A stretch of 64,000 nt of DNA from Amycolatopsis tucumanensis. GTDB taxonomy: Bacteria > Actinomycetota > Actinomycetes > Mycobacteriales > Pseudonocardiaceae. The notes under the pieces were generated by a model. That model was not told where the DNA came from. It worked only from the letters and a program-made list of their open reading frames with translations, and did not search any database. The translations under genes and the position numbers were made by a program. Of the stretch, positions 24,822-32,624 are shown piece by piece; the first letter of the stretch is position 1; each line of letters begins with the position of its first letter. The stretch lies in contig NZ_JAKGSD010000012.1 in NCBI RefSeq assembly GCF_021654135.1, forward strand, positions 107,072 through 171,071, read 5' to 3'.

Positions 24822-26360
24822 TCAGGAAATCTCCCGTTTGAGGATCTTGCCGGTCGACGTCATCGGCAGCTCGTCCCTCAGCTCGACGATCCTCGGGTAC
24901 TTGTAGGCCGCCAGCTGCCGCCGGCCCCAGTCCACCAGGTCCTCGGGCCGGAGGGCCTCGTGGCCCTCGGCGGGCACGACGACGGCCTTGATCTCCTGGC
25001 CGTGCGACGGGTGCGGGACCCCGATCACCGCGACGAGCGACACGGCCGGGTGCTCCATGAAGACCTCCTCGATCTCGCGCGGGTAGACGTTGTAGCCGCC
25101 GCGGATGATGAGGTCCTTGGAGCGCCCGACGATGTGGTAGAAGCCGTCGGAGTCCTTGCGTGCCAGGTCTCCCGTGCGGAACCATCCGTCGCGAACGGCA
25201 TCGGCCGTCGCCTCGGGCCGCTTGTAGTAGCCCTTCATGACGTTGTGCCCGCGGATGGCGATCTCCCCGACCACCTCCGGGTCGTCGGGGAGCGTCGTCC
25301 AGTCCTCCGCGATCAGCTTCATCTCGACGCCGTCGACGGGGCGTCCGATCGACCCGGCCCGGACCGGCTCGCCGAGCCGGGTGTGACTGGCCATCGGGGA
25401 AGTCTCGGACAAGCCGTAGCCCTCCAGGATCGAGGTCCCGAAACGGGTTTCGAACTCCTTGTGCAGCTCGACCGGCAGGGCCGACCCGCCCGAGGCGGCG
25501 ACCCGAAGCCGCCCGTACAGGCGGTCCCGGCCCGGCAGATCGTCGAGGGCCTGCAGCAGTGCCCAGAACATCGTCGGGACCCCGGCGAAGATCGTGACGT
25601 GCTCGTCGAGCATGAGCCGCAGCGCCTCGACGGCGTCGAACCTGGGCACCATGACGATGGTGCAGCCGAACAGCGTCGAGGCGTTCTGGACGCAGGTCTG
25701 CCCGAGCGAATGGAACAGCGGGGCGACCAGCAGGTGGGTGTCCGGCCGGGCGGGGTCGAGCTCGTACACCGAGGCGGCGGCCCGTGCGTTGAGCAGCAGG
25801 TTGCGATGGGTGAGCTCGGCGCCCTTGGGGCGCCCGGTGGTTCCGGAGGTGTAGAGGATGACGGCGGTGTCGCCGTCCTCGCGCGCGACAGTGCCGAACG
25901 ACGCGGGACCGGCCAGCGGCTCGCCGCACCACGTCGTCTCCCCCGCCTCGTCGACCCCGATGGTCCAGAAGCGGTCGCACTCCGCGGCCTTCGCGAAGCC
26001 CTCCCGCGCGGTTTCGGCGAGACGGGGGTCAGCGGGATCTTCGTGCACCAGGTAGGCGACCGCGTCCGAGTCGTCGAGGTGGTAGGCGATCTCCCGGGCG
26101 CGCAGCAGCACGTTGAGCGGCACCACCACCCCGCCCGCGCGCAGCACCGCCCAGTACGCGATGGTGAACTCCGGGACGTTCGGGCACGACAGCGCGACCT
26201 TGTCGCCCGGCGCGACCCCGGAGTCCACCAGGCGCCGCGCCATCGCCGCGGATCGCCGCGAGACCTCCGCGAACGTCAGCCGGCGCGCTCCGGCGACGAG
26301 GAACTCCCGTTCACCGAAGCGCCCGGCGGAGACGTCGAGCACGGTGGCCAGGTTCGACAT
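24822..26360 (-). CDS. Long-chain-type acyl-CoA ligase (AMP-forming)
   Basis: A 512-residue adenylate-forming ligase. It has [16 protein letters not shown] near residue 170, FHSLGQT near 215, EGYGLSETSP near 315, GRSKDLIIRGGYNVYPREIE near 410 and the catalytic Lys in PMTSTGKILKRE at the C-terminus. It forms an acyl-CoA from a carboxylic acid. It is monocistronic, convergent with the hydrolase gene, and has an operator of the same type as the 22.7 kb region 53 bases upstream, so it probably belongs to that regulon. Confidence 0.92.
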   Translation of the reverse strand: MSNLATVLDVSAGRFGEREFLVAGARRLTFAEVSRRSAAMARRLVDSGVAPGDKVALSCPNVPEFTIAYWAVLRAGGVVVPLNVLLRAREIAYHLDDSDAVAYLVHEDPADPRLAETAREGFAKAAECDRFWTIGVDEAGETTWCGEPLAGPASFGTVAREDGDTAVILYTSGTTGRPKGAELTHRNLLLNARAAASVYELDPARPDTHLLVAPLFHSLGQTCVQNASTLFGCTIVMVPRFDAVEALRLMLDEHVTIFAGVPTMFWALLQALDDLPGRDRLYGRLRVAASGGSALPVELHKEFETRFGTSILEGYGLSETSPMASHTRLGEPVRAGSIGRPVDGVEMKLIAEDWTTLPDDPEVVGEIAIRGHNVMKGYYKRPEATADAVRDGWFRTGDLARKDSDGFYHIVGRSKDLIIRGGYNVYPREIEEVFMEHPAVSLVAVIGVPHPSHGQEIKAVVVPAEGHEALRPEDLVDWGRRQLAAYKYPRIVELRDELPMTSTGKILKREIS

Positions 26361-26413
26361 GACCGTTCTCCTGCCTGTGCGTTTCGCCAGGGACGACGCC
26401 GACTCGAGACCGA

Positions 26414-26437
26414 TGTTACTGATTCAGAAACGTAACG
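26414..26437. promoter_or_regulatory. TGTTAC-N12-GTAACG operator, copy 3
   Basis: A 24-base site with one mismatch in the right arm, 53 bases before the ligase start at 26360. On the opposite strand its core GTTTCTGAA equals that of copy 2. This ties a gene 3.6 kb away to the same regulator. Confidence 0.75.
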
Positions 26438-26488
26438 GCATGCGGGCCTGGGAGTCAACGATCACGGTCACACCGCCGGACGGCGGGA

Positions 26489-28018
26489 TCAGCCGGCCCG
26501 GCCGCCATTCGGGCCCGGGGTGAGCACGCCGTCGACGCGGCGCGGGATGCCCAGCGGGTTGCCGTCGCGGAGTGCGGCGGGTAGCAGCGGCTCGGGCACG
26601 TCCTGGTAGGTGATGGGGCGCAGGAACCGCCGGATCGCCGTGGCGCCCACCGACGTGTGCAGGACCGCCGTCGTCGCGGGCCAGGGGCCGCCGTGGTGCT
26701 GCGACCAGGTCACCGCCACCCCGGTGGGCCAGCCGTTGTGGATGAGGCGCCCCACCCTGGCTCCGAGCGCCGCCACGACGGAAGCGGCGGCGGGGTCGTC
26801 CGGCTCGGCGTGCACCGTGCCCGTCAGCGAACCCGGGACCCGGGCGAGCGCGGCCGCGAGTTCCTCCTCGGCCGAGTAGGTGACGAGCACCGTCACCGGG
26901 CCGAAGCACTCCTCGGTCAGGACGGCGGCGTTGGCCAGGAACGTCCGCGCGTCGGCCGTCACCACCTGCGGGGCCACCCGGTGCCCGCCGCCGTCCGGGT
27001 CCGGCCCGTCCAGCAGGGCGCGCACTCCCGGGACCTTCAGCAGCCGCCGCAGGCCCTCGCGGAATCCGGATTCGATCCGCGCCGTGAGCAGCGGACCGGC
27101 CGTCGCCGCGGCCACCCGCTCCGCCACCCGGGCGGGCAGGCCCGCCGCCTCGGGCACGAACACCAGACCGGGCTTGGTGCAGAACTGCCCGCTGCCGAGC
27201 ATCGCGCTGCCCGCCAGACCGTCCGCGATCTCGTCCGGCCGGGCCGCGCCCGCGGCGGCCGTCACGACGACCGGGTTGATGCTGCCCAGCTCGCCGTAGA
27301 ACGGGATCGGATCAGGACGCGACATCGCGACGTCGAACAGGGCCCGGCCACCGCCGGGCGAGCCGGTGAACGCGACGGCGGTGACCGCCGGATCCGCCAC
27401 CAGGGCCCGGCCCGCCGCCTCGCCGTGCACCAGGGTCAGTACGCCCTCGGGGGCGCCGGCGGCGGACAGGGCGCCGGCCAGGATCTCCGCGGTGCGCACC
27501 GACAGCCCCGGATGCCCGGGGTGTGCCTTGACGACGACCGGGCAGCCGGCGGCGAGGGAGCTCGCTGTGTCGCCGCCGGCCACGGAAAAGGCGAACGGGA
27601 AGTTGGACGCGGCGAAGACCGCCACCGGCCCCAGCGGGACGAGCATGCGGCGCAGATCGGTGTGCGGGGGCACCGCCTCCGGGTTCGGCCTGTCGATGGT
27701 GGCCTCGCAGAACGCGCCGTCCCGGAGCACCTCCGCGAACAGGTCGAACTGCGCGGCGGTGCGGGCGAGCTCGCCGGTCAGGCGCGGCGCGCCGAGCGCG
27801 GTTTCGGCGTCGGCCAGTTCCACGAGCTCGCCGGAGTGGTCGCGCAGCGCCTGGCCGAGAGCCGCGAGCAGCGCGGCGCGCTCCGGGAACGACAGCCCAG
27901 CCAGCCACGGCGCGGCCTGCGCCGCCCGCGAACACACCTCGCGGATCTCCTCGGGTGTGGTGTCGGCGATCTCCGGGCCGATCGCGGCTCCGGTGCGGGG
28001 ATCGACAGCGCGGCTCAT
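26489..28018 (-). CDS. 2-oxoglutarate semialdehyde dehydrogenase (NADP+ aldehyde dehydrogenase)
   Basis: A 509-residue aldehyde dehydrogenase of the group that oxidises 2-oxoglutarate semialdehyde to 2-oxoglutarate, the last step of oxidative pentose and hexarate routes. Visible marks are FAASNFPFAFSVAGGDTASS near residue 135, VVVKAHPGHP, FTGSPGGGRALF near 230, the catalytic Glu in YGELGSINPV near 255 and the catalytic Cys in GSGQFCTKPG near 290. It is the last gene of a three-gene minus operon, coupled by ATGA to the 2-hydroxyacid dehydrogenase gene. The pathway assignment rests on the XylX-like neighbour. Confidence 0.9.
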   Translation of the reverse strand: MSRAVDPRTGAAIGPEIADTTPEEIREVCSRAAQAAPWLAGLSFPERAALLAALGQALRDHSGELVELADAETALGAPRLTGELARTAAQFDLFAEVLRDGAFCEATIDRPNPEAVPPHTDLRRMLVPLGPVAVFAASNFPFAFSVAGGDTASSLAAGCPVVVKAHPGHPGLSVRTAEILAGALSAAGAPEGVLTLVHGEAAGRALVADPAVTAVAFTGSPGGGRALFDVAMSRPDPIPFYGELGSINPVVVTAAAGAARPDEIADGLAGSAMLGSGQFCTKPGLVFVPEAAGLPARVAERVAAATAGPLLTARIESGFREGLRRLLKVPGVRALLDGPDPDGGGHRVAPQVVTADARTFLANAAVLTEECFGPVTVLVTYSAEEELAAALARVPGSLTGTVHAEPDDPAAASVVAALGARVGRLIHNGWPTGVAVTWSQHHGGPWPATTAVLHTSVGATAIRRFLRPITYQDVPEPLLPAALRDGNPLGIPRRVDGVLTPGPNGGRAG

Positions 28019-28971
28019 CGGCCACCTCCTCCGGTCACGGGACAGCGCAACGGTTTCCCGGCCAGCGCCCGTTCGGCCTCCTCCGCGGCCAGCCGTTGCA
28101 GCGCGGCCAGCGAACTGTCCGAATAGAACGCGGCGTGCGGGGTGAACAGGATCTGCGGCAGCTCGCGCAGTGGCGAGTCCGCGGCGAGCGGTTCGGGGTC
28201 GAAGACGTCCAGCGCGGCCGCGGCGACCCGGCCCGCCCGCACCGCCTCGGCGAGCGCGTCGTGGTCGACCAGCCCGCCACGCGAGGTGTTGACCAGCACC
28301 GCGCCCTCGCGCATGCGGGCGAACGCCGCCGAGCCGAGCAGGTGCCGCGTCTGCGGGGTCAGCGGCGCGTGCAGCGAGACGGCGTGCGACTCGCGCAGCA
28401 GCGTGTCCAGGTCGGTGAGGGTGATCCCGTCGGCGGGCTCGGCGTAGGGGTCGTGGGCGAGCACGCGGAACCCGAACGCGGCGAGCCTGCGGCGCACGGC
28501 GAGCCCGATCCGGCCCAGGCCGACCAGTCCGACCGTGGTGTCGGCGAAGCCGGGAATCGAGCCGAGATCACTCGCGGCGCACCAGCCGGTCTCGCGGATG
28601 CGGCGGTCGTACGCCGGGATCTTGCGCAGCAGGGTCAGCAGCAGGGCGACGGTGTGGTCGGCGACGGTGTCGCTGCCGTAGTCCGGCACCGTGGCCACCG
28701 AGATCCCGCGCGCCTCGGCCGCGGCGACGTCCACGTTGTCGTAGCCGATGCCGTAGCGGATCACCGTCGCGCCGGGCGCCATCGCCGCGAGCACCGCGTC
28801 GGTCACCGGGGCGAAGTTCACGAACGCCACGTCGGCGCCGGCCACCGCGCGGATCGTCTCGCCCTCGCCGCGGCAGGCGTGCACCGAGAACTCCGCGCCG
28901 AAGCGCTCGGCGACGGCCGCCTCCGCCGCCACCCCGCCGAAGGCGTGATCGGTGACGACCACCCGGGTCAC
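28015..28971 (-). CDS. D-isomer-specific 2-hydroxyacid dehydrogenase
   Basis: A 318-residue NAD-dependent 2-hydroxyacid dehydrogenase. It has GLGRIG near residue 150, the catalytic Arg in NTSRGGLVD near 232, the Glu in DVFDPEPL near 261 and the His in TPHAAFYSD near 280. It may reduce or oxidise a 2-keto acid of the pentonate route, or glyoxylate. The GTG at 28971 overlaps the end of the FAH-family gene (GTGA). Confidence 0.9.
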   Translation of the reverse strand: MTRVVVTDHAFGGVAAEAAVAERFGAEFSVHACRGEGETIRAVAGADVAFVNFAPVTDAVLAAMAPGATVIRYGIGYDNVDVAAAEARGISVATVPDYGSDTVADHTVALLLTLLRKIPAYDRRIRETGWCAASDLGSIPGFADTTVGLVGLGRIGLAVRRRLAAFGFRVLAHDPYAEPADGITLTDLDTLLRESHAVSLHAPLTPQTRHLLGSAAFARMREGAVLVNTSRGGLVDHDALAEAVRAGRVAAAALDVFDPEPLAADSPLRELPQILFTPHAAFYSDSSLAALQRLAAEEAERALAGKPLRCPVTGGGGR

Positions 28972-30161
28972 GAGACCACCTCCGCCGCGCGCCGCAGCAG
29001 GCCGCGCTCGGCGAGGTTGGCCATCAGCGCCCGGATGCCGAAGGTCCAGTCCTCGGCCGCTTCCGCGGTGGTGACGACGTTGACCAGGGTGCCCAGCGCG
29101 GGCGAGCTGATCGCGACGACGTCGCCCTGCCGGTGGGTGAAGCCCTGCCCCGGCTCGCCGCGGTCCTCGGTCGGCGCGAACATCGTGCCGGTGAACAGGA
29201 CGAACCCGTCGGGGTAGCTGTGGTGGGCGCCGTGCGCGTGCCGGATCAGGTCGGTGAGGTCCCGGCTGATCTCGCTCACCGGGTTCACGCCGTGCAGGGT
29301 GAAGCCGTCGCCGCCGGTGATGTCCAGCGCGACCTCGGTGGCCCGCGCGTCGTCCAGCGTGAAGCCGTCGTCGAACAGCCGCAGGAACGGGCCGATCGCG
29401 CAGGATGCGTTGTTGTCCTTGGCCTCGGTGAGCAACAGCGCGCTGCGTCCCTCGAAGTCGCGCAGGTTCACGTCGTTGCCCAGGGTCGCGGCCACCGGCG
29501 TGCCGGACGAGCTGACCGCGAGCACGAGCTCGGGCTCCGGGTTGTTCCAGGTCGAGCGGGCCAGCACGCCGATCTCCGCGCCGGTGCCGACCGCGGACAG
29601 CACGGGCGCCTTGGTGAAGATCTCCGGATCCTCACCGATGCCGACCTCCAGGTACTGCGACCACAGGCCCTCCTCGACCAGCACCTCCTTGACCCGGGCC
29701 GCCTCCGGCGATCCGGGCCGCAGCTGGGCGATCCGGCCGCGGACCACCTCGGCGATCCGGGACCTGATCTCCTCGGCCCGGCCGGGGTCCCCCTTCGCGC
29801 GCTCTTCGATCACGCGCTCGAGCATGCTGCGGACGAACGTCACGCCCGCCGCCTTGACGACCTGCAGGTCGACCGGGGCCAGCAGGTGCGGGGCGGTCCG
29901 GTCGCGCCGCAGGGTGGCGTCGATCAGCGCGGACAGCTCCCAGTGACCGCCGCCCTCGCGCGTGCGGACGATCGAGACCGCGTCCGGCCGGTCCAGCAGC
30001 TCGGAGACCGTCGGAACGACGTGGGTCAGGTCCACGGCGCGGTCACCCCGGATCGCCGCGACGCACGGTCCGCCGACCGCGGGGTCGAACACACGGGCCA
30101 CCAGGGTGGCTCGCTCGGCGTCGGCGGGGAGCACGGCCCCGGCGTAGGCGTGCAGGTTCAT
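28968..30161 (-). CDS. xylX: FAH-superfamily 2-keto-3-deoxypentonate dehydratase, XylX-like
   Basis: A 397-residue fumarylacetoacetate-hydrolase-fold protein that closely follows Caulobacter XylX as I remember it. Shared blocks include LLAPVDLQVVKAAGVTF, LWSQYLEVGIGEDPEIFTKA, WNNPEPELVL, GNDVNLRDFEGRSALLL and AKDNNASCAIGPF. XylX dehydrates 2-keto-3-deoxy-D-xylonate to 2-oxoglutarate semialdehyde in the Weimberg pathway. Metal-binding acids of the FAH fold lie in the EPE and LRDFEGR segments. The sugar stereochemistry here is not known. It is first in the operon, with a GntR-type operator upstream. Confidence 0.9.
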   Translation of the reverse strand: MNLHAYAGAVLPADAERATLVARVFDPAVGGPCVAAIRGDRAVDLTHVVPTVSELLDRPDAVSIVRTREGGGHWELSALIDATLRRDRTAPHLLAPVDLQVVKAAGVTFVRSMLERVIEERAKGDPGRAEEIRSRIAEVVRGRIAQLRPGSPEAARVKEVLVEEGLWSQYLEVGIGEDPEIFTKAPVLSAVGTGAEIGVLARSTWNNPEPELVLAVSSSGTPVAATLGNDVNLRDFEGRSALLLTEAKDNNASCAIGPFLRLFDDGFTLDDARATEVALDITGGDGFTLHGVNPVSEISRDLTDLIRHAHGAHHSYPDGFVLFTGTMFAPTEDRGEPGQGFTHRQGDVVAISSPALGTLVNVVTTAEAAEDWTFGIRALMANLAERGLLRRAAEVVS

Positions 30162-30206
30162 GGATCGACAGCCCTCCTCGTCGCGCCCACCCGGGCGCCA
30201 TCAATG

Positions 30207-30227
30207 TCCTATCATCGTACAAAGATG
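30207..30227. promoter_or_regulatory. GntR-type operator, copy 1
   Basis: A 21-base element matching the one before the aldehyde dehydrogenase gene at 17 of the first 20 positions, with the shared core TACAAAGAT. It lies in the 144-base divergent region, 45 bases before the XylX-like start, and overlaps a possible -10 (TACGAT on the minus strand). Confidence 0.65.
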
Positions 30228-30284
30228 CCGTCAATCCGGCCGCCGCGTCGCCCACCAGGCGGCACAGCACGAGGCAACCGGCCT

Positions 30285-30301
30285 GCTTTGTCGTACGATC
30301 G
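30285..30301. promoter_or_regulatory. Possible inverted GntR-type half operator at the regulator start
   Basis: Reads CTTTGTCGTACGAT on the plus strand, resembling the reverse complement of copy 1 with two extra bases. TACGAT at 30294-30299 is 7 bases before the ATG at 30306 and could be the -10 of a leaderless transcript, so binding here would be autorepression. Confidence 0.45.
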
Positions 30302-30305
30302 CCGA

Positions 30306-31025
30306 ATGGCCGAAGCACTCCACAAGCGCCTGTCGGAAACCCTCGCGGACAAGCTGCAGGACGAGATCGTCCGGCTGGCGCCCGGCGAGCGCCTCCCGAC
30401 GGAAGCCGAACTCGCCCGCCGCTTCGACGTCTCGCGCACCGTGGTGCGGGAAACGGCCCGGCTGCTGATCCAGCGTGGGCTGGTCACGGTGAAGCCCGGC
30501 CGCGGCATGACCGTCGCGGAACTGGACGGGCGGCTCATCGCCGAGCAGTACGGCCTGCTGATGCGCCGCAGCGAGGGCTCCTTCGCCCAGCTCCTCGAAC
30601 TGCGCCTGGTGCTCGAGGTCGAGATGGCGCAGCTGGCCGCGGCCCGGCGGACCGAGCAGCACCTCGCCGACCTCGAAGACGCGAACCGGCGACTGGCCGA
30701 CGCGCTCGACCGGCCCGAGGCCCGCGACGAATTCCTGGACGCCGATCTCCGGTTCCACGAAATCGTGGCGCAGGCGAGCGGAAACCCGTTCTTCTCACTG
30801 GTGATCGGCCCGCTCAACGGGTTCCTGCGCGACACCTACCGCACCGGCCCCGGCTATCCCTCCGAAGCGGCCAACACGCTGGAGGAGCACGTCCAGATCG
30901 CCGAGGCCATCGCCGCCGGCAACCCGTCCCGCGCGCGCTTCGCCACCGAGAACCACCTGCGCCGCGTCATGCGCCACCGCGACCGCCTGCTGGCCGAGAA
31001 CGAGGCGATCCCGACCCGCGCCTGA
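30306..31025 (+). CDS. FadR-subfamily GntR transcriptional regulator
   Basis: A 239-residue GntR regulator. The N-terminal winged helix has LPTEAELARRFDVSRTVVRETARLLIQRG split around residues 31-60. The FCD ligand domain (about 85-230) keeps its metal-site pattern, with Asp in DADLRFH and His residues in EEHVQIAEAI and ENHLRRV. FadR-type members sense acids or sugar acids. It is divergent from the oxidative pentonate operon and precedes the kinase operon, with similar elements before both. Confidence 0.92.
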   Translation: MAEALHKRLSETLADKLQDEIVRLAPGERLPTEAELARRFDVSRTVVRETARLLIQRGLVTVKPGRGMTVAELDGRLIAEQYGLLMRRSEGSFAQLLELRLVLEVEMAQLAAARRTEQHLADLEDANRRLADALDRPEARDEFLDADLRFHEIVAQASGNPFFSLVIGPLNGFLRDTYRTGPGYPSEAANTLEEHVQIAEAIAAGNPSRARFATENHLRRVMRHRDRLLAENEAIPTRA

Positions 31026-31072
31026 CCCGGCGCGATCACCCTCTTGCGCGACACGCAACTCCCGCTCTAAGG

Positions 31073-31093
31073 TCCGATTATCATACAAAGATC
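31073..31093. promoter_or_regulatory. GntR-type operator, copy 2
   Basis: Matches copy 1 at 17 of the first 20 positions and lies 45 bases before the aldehyde dehydrogenase ATG at 31139. TATCAT inside it is a fair -10, so a bound repressor would hide the promoter of the plus operon. Confidence 0.65.
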
Positions 31094-31138
31094 GCACCGC
31101 TGCCGCGGCCAGTCCGCGCGCACCAGGGAGTTGAGGCA

Positions 31139-32584
31139 ATGCAGCCCGATGAGCCCGTGCTCGTCTGCCGGAACTTCGTCGCGGGAACCTGGCGGGACAC
31201 CGCGGAACCGGGAATCGAGCGGGCCAACCCCGCCACCGGCCGGATCGTCGCGGTAGCCCCGCGTTCCACCGCCGCCGAGGTCGACGCGGCCGTCCGCGCC
31301 GCCGCCGACGCCTTCCGCGGCTGGCGCCGCACCGTCCCGGCCGACCGCGCCGCGCACCTGCACCGGCTCGCGGAATCCTGCGCCGACCGGGTGGACGACC
31401 TCGCCACCGCGATCACGCGCGAGCAGGGCAAGCCCCTGGACGAGGCGCGCGGCGAAGTCCGCAAGTTCATCGCCGCGCTGCACTACTACGCCGAAGAGGC
31501 CACCCGCGTCCACGGCCGCACGATCCCGAACGACGCGCCCGGGTTCACCAGCATCGTGGAGAAGGAACCCCTCGGCGTCGTCGCGGGGATCGTGCCGTGG
31601 AACTACCCGATCGAACTGATCGGCTGGAAGCTCGGCGGCGCCGTCGCCGCAGGTTGCACGATCGTGTTCAAGCCGTCCGAGTACACCCCCGGCTGTGCCC
31701 AGGTGCTGTCCGAGTGCCTCGCCGAGACTCTGCCCCCGGGCGTGGCCAACATCGTCTTCGGGGACGGCTCCACCGGGCAGGCGCTCGTGGCGCACCCCCG
31801 AATCGCGAAGGTGGCCTTCACCGGCTCGATGGCCACCGGACAGGCGCTGTACCGGGCGGTCACCGGAATCACCGGGCTGTCCCTGGAACTCGGCGGAAGC
31901 TGCCCGATGATCGTCACCGGCACGGCCGACGTGCCCGGCGCGGTGCGCGGCGCCACCCGCCGCGCGTTCCGCAACGCCGGCCAGATCTGCATCGCGATCA
32001 ACCGGATCTACGTGCACGACTCGGTCTACGACGAGTTCGTCGACGGGCTCGCGGCCGCGGCGGACGCGCTCACCGTCGCCGACGGGCTGGCCGAGCCGTC
32101 CGCCGACGTCGGCTCGCTGACCATGGACGAAACCTACCGGCGCACCCTCGACCACATCGCCGACGCCGACAAGCGCGGCGCGCGGATCGTGGCAGGCGGC
32201 GGACCGCTGGACGGTCCCGGATTGTTCCTGCGCCCCACCGTGATCGCCGAGGCGCCCGACGACGCGCTCGTCATGACCGAGGAAACGTTCGGCCCGGCCG
32301 TCGGCGTCGCCCGCTTCACCGGCCTCGCCGACGCGATCGACCGGGCCAACCGCGTGCCCGGCGGCCTCGCCGCGTACGCCTACACCAACGACACCCGCGA
32401 AACCTTCACGCTCGCGGGCGACCTGGACTTCGGCAACGTCGCCATCAACAACGTCGACGCCGGGATCATCAACGCACCCTACGGAGGCCGCCGCGAGAGC
32501 GGGTTCGGGTCCGAGCACGGCCCCGAAGGCCTCGAGTCCTACCTCCAGCTCAAGCACGTGAGACTCCGCCACGGCGCGCGATGA
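31139..32584 (+). CDS. NAD(P)-dependent aldehyde dehydrogenase
   Basis: A 481-residue aldehyde dehydrogenase like the succinate- and lactaldehyde-type enzymes. It has GIVPWNYPIEL near residue 150, VFKPSEYTPG near 178, FTGSMATGQ near 225, the catalytic Glu in LELGGSCPM near 250 and the Cys in AGQICIAINR near 284. It oxidises an aldehyde intermediate, possibly a sugar aldehyde or glycolaldehyde, but the substrate cannot be read from the sequence. It is the first gene of the plus operon, 40 bases before the kinase gene. Confidence 0.9.
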   Translation: MQPDEPVLVCRNFVAGTWRDTAEPGIERANPATGRIVAVAPRSTAAEVDAAVRAAADAFRGWRRTVPADRAAHLHRLAESCADRVDDLATAITREQGKPLDEARGEVRKFIAALHYYAEEATRVHGRTIPNDAPGFTSIVEKEPLGVVAGIVPWNYPIELIGWKLGGAVAAGCTIVFKPSEYTPGCAQVLSECLAETLPPGVANIVFGDGSTGQALVAHPRIAKVAFTGSMATGQALYRAVTGITGLSLELGGSCPMIVTGTADVPGAVRGATRRAFRNAGQICIAINRIYVHDSVYDEFVDGLAAAADALTVADGLAEPSADVGSLTMDETYRRTLDHIADADKRGARIVAGGGPLDGPGLFLRPTVIAEAPDDALVMTEETFGPAVGVARFTGLADAIDRANRVPGGLAAYAYTNDTRETFTLAGDLDFGNVAINNVDAGIINAPYGGRRESGFGSEHGPEGLESYLQLKHVRLRHGAR

Positions 32585-32624
32585 CGCGCGGGAAAGCGCA
32601 ACGACGCGCGGGAAGGACAACAAC

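Noticed and set aside
32583..32614. Two 12-base direct repeats (GACGCGCGGGAA) before the pentulokinase gene
   Set aside because: Too short and partly inside the dehydrogenase stop region. It is probably a small duplication with no clear function.
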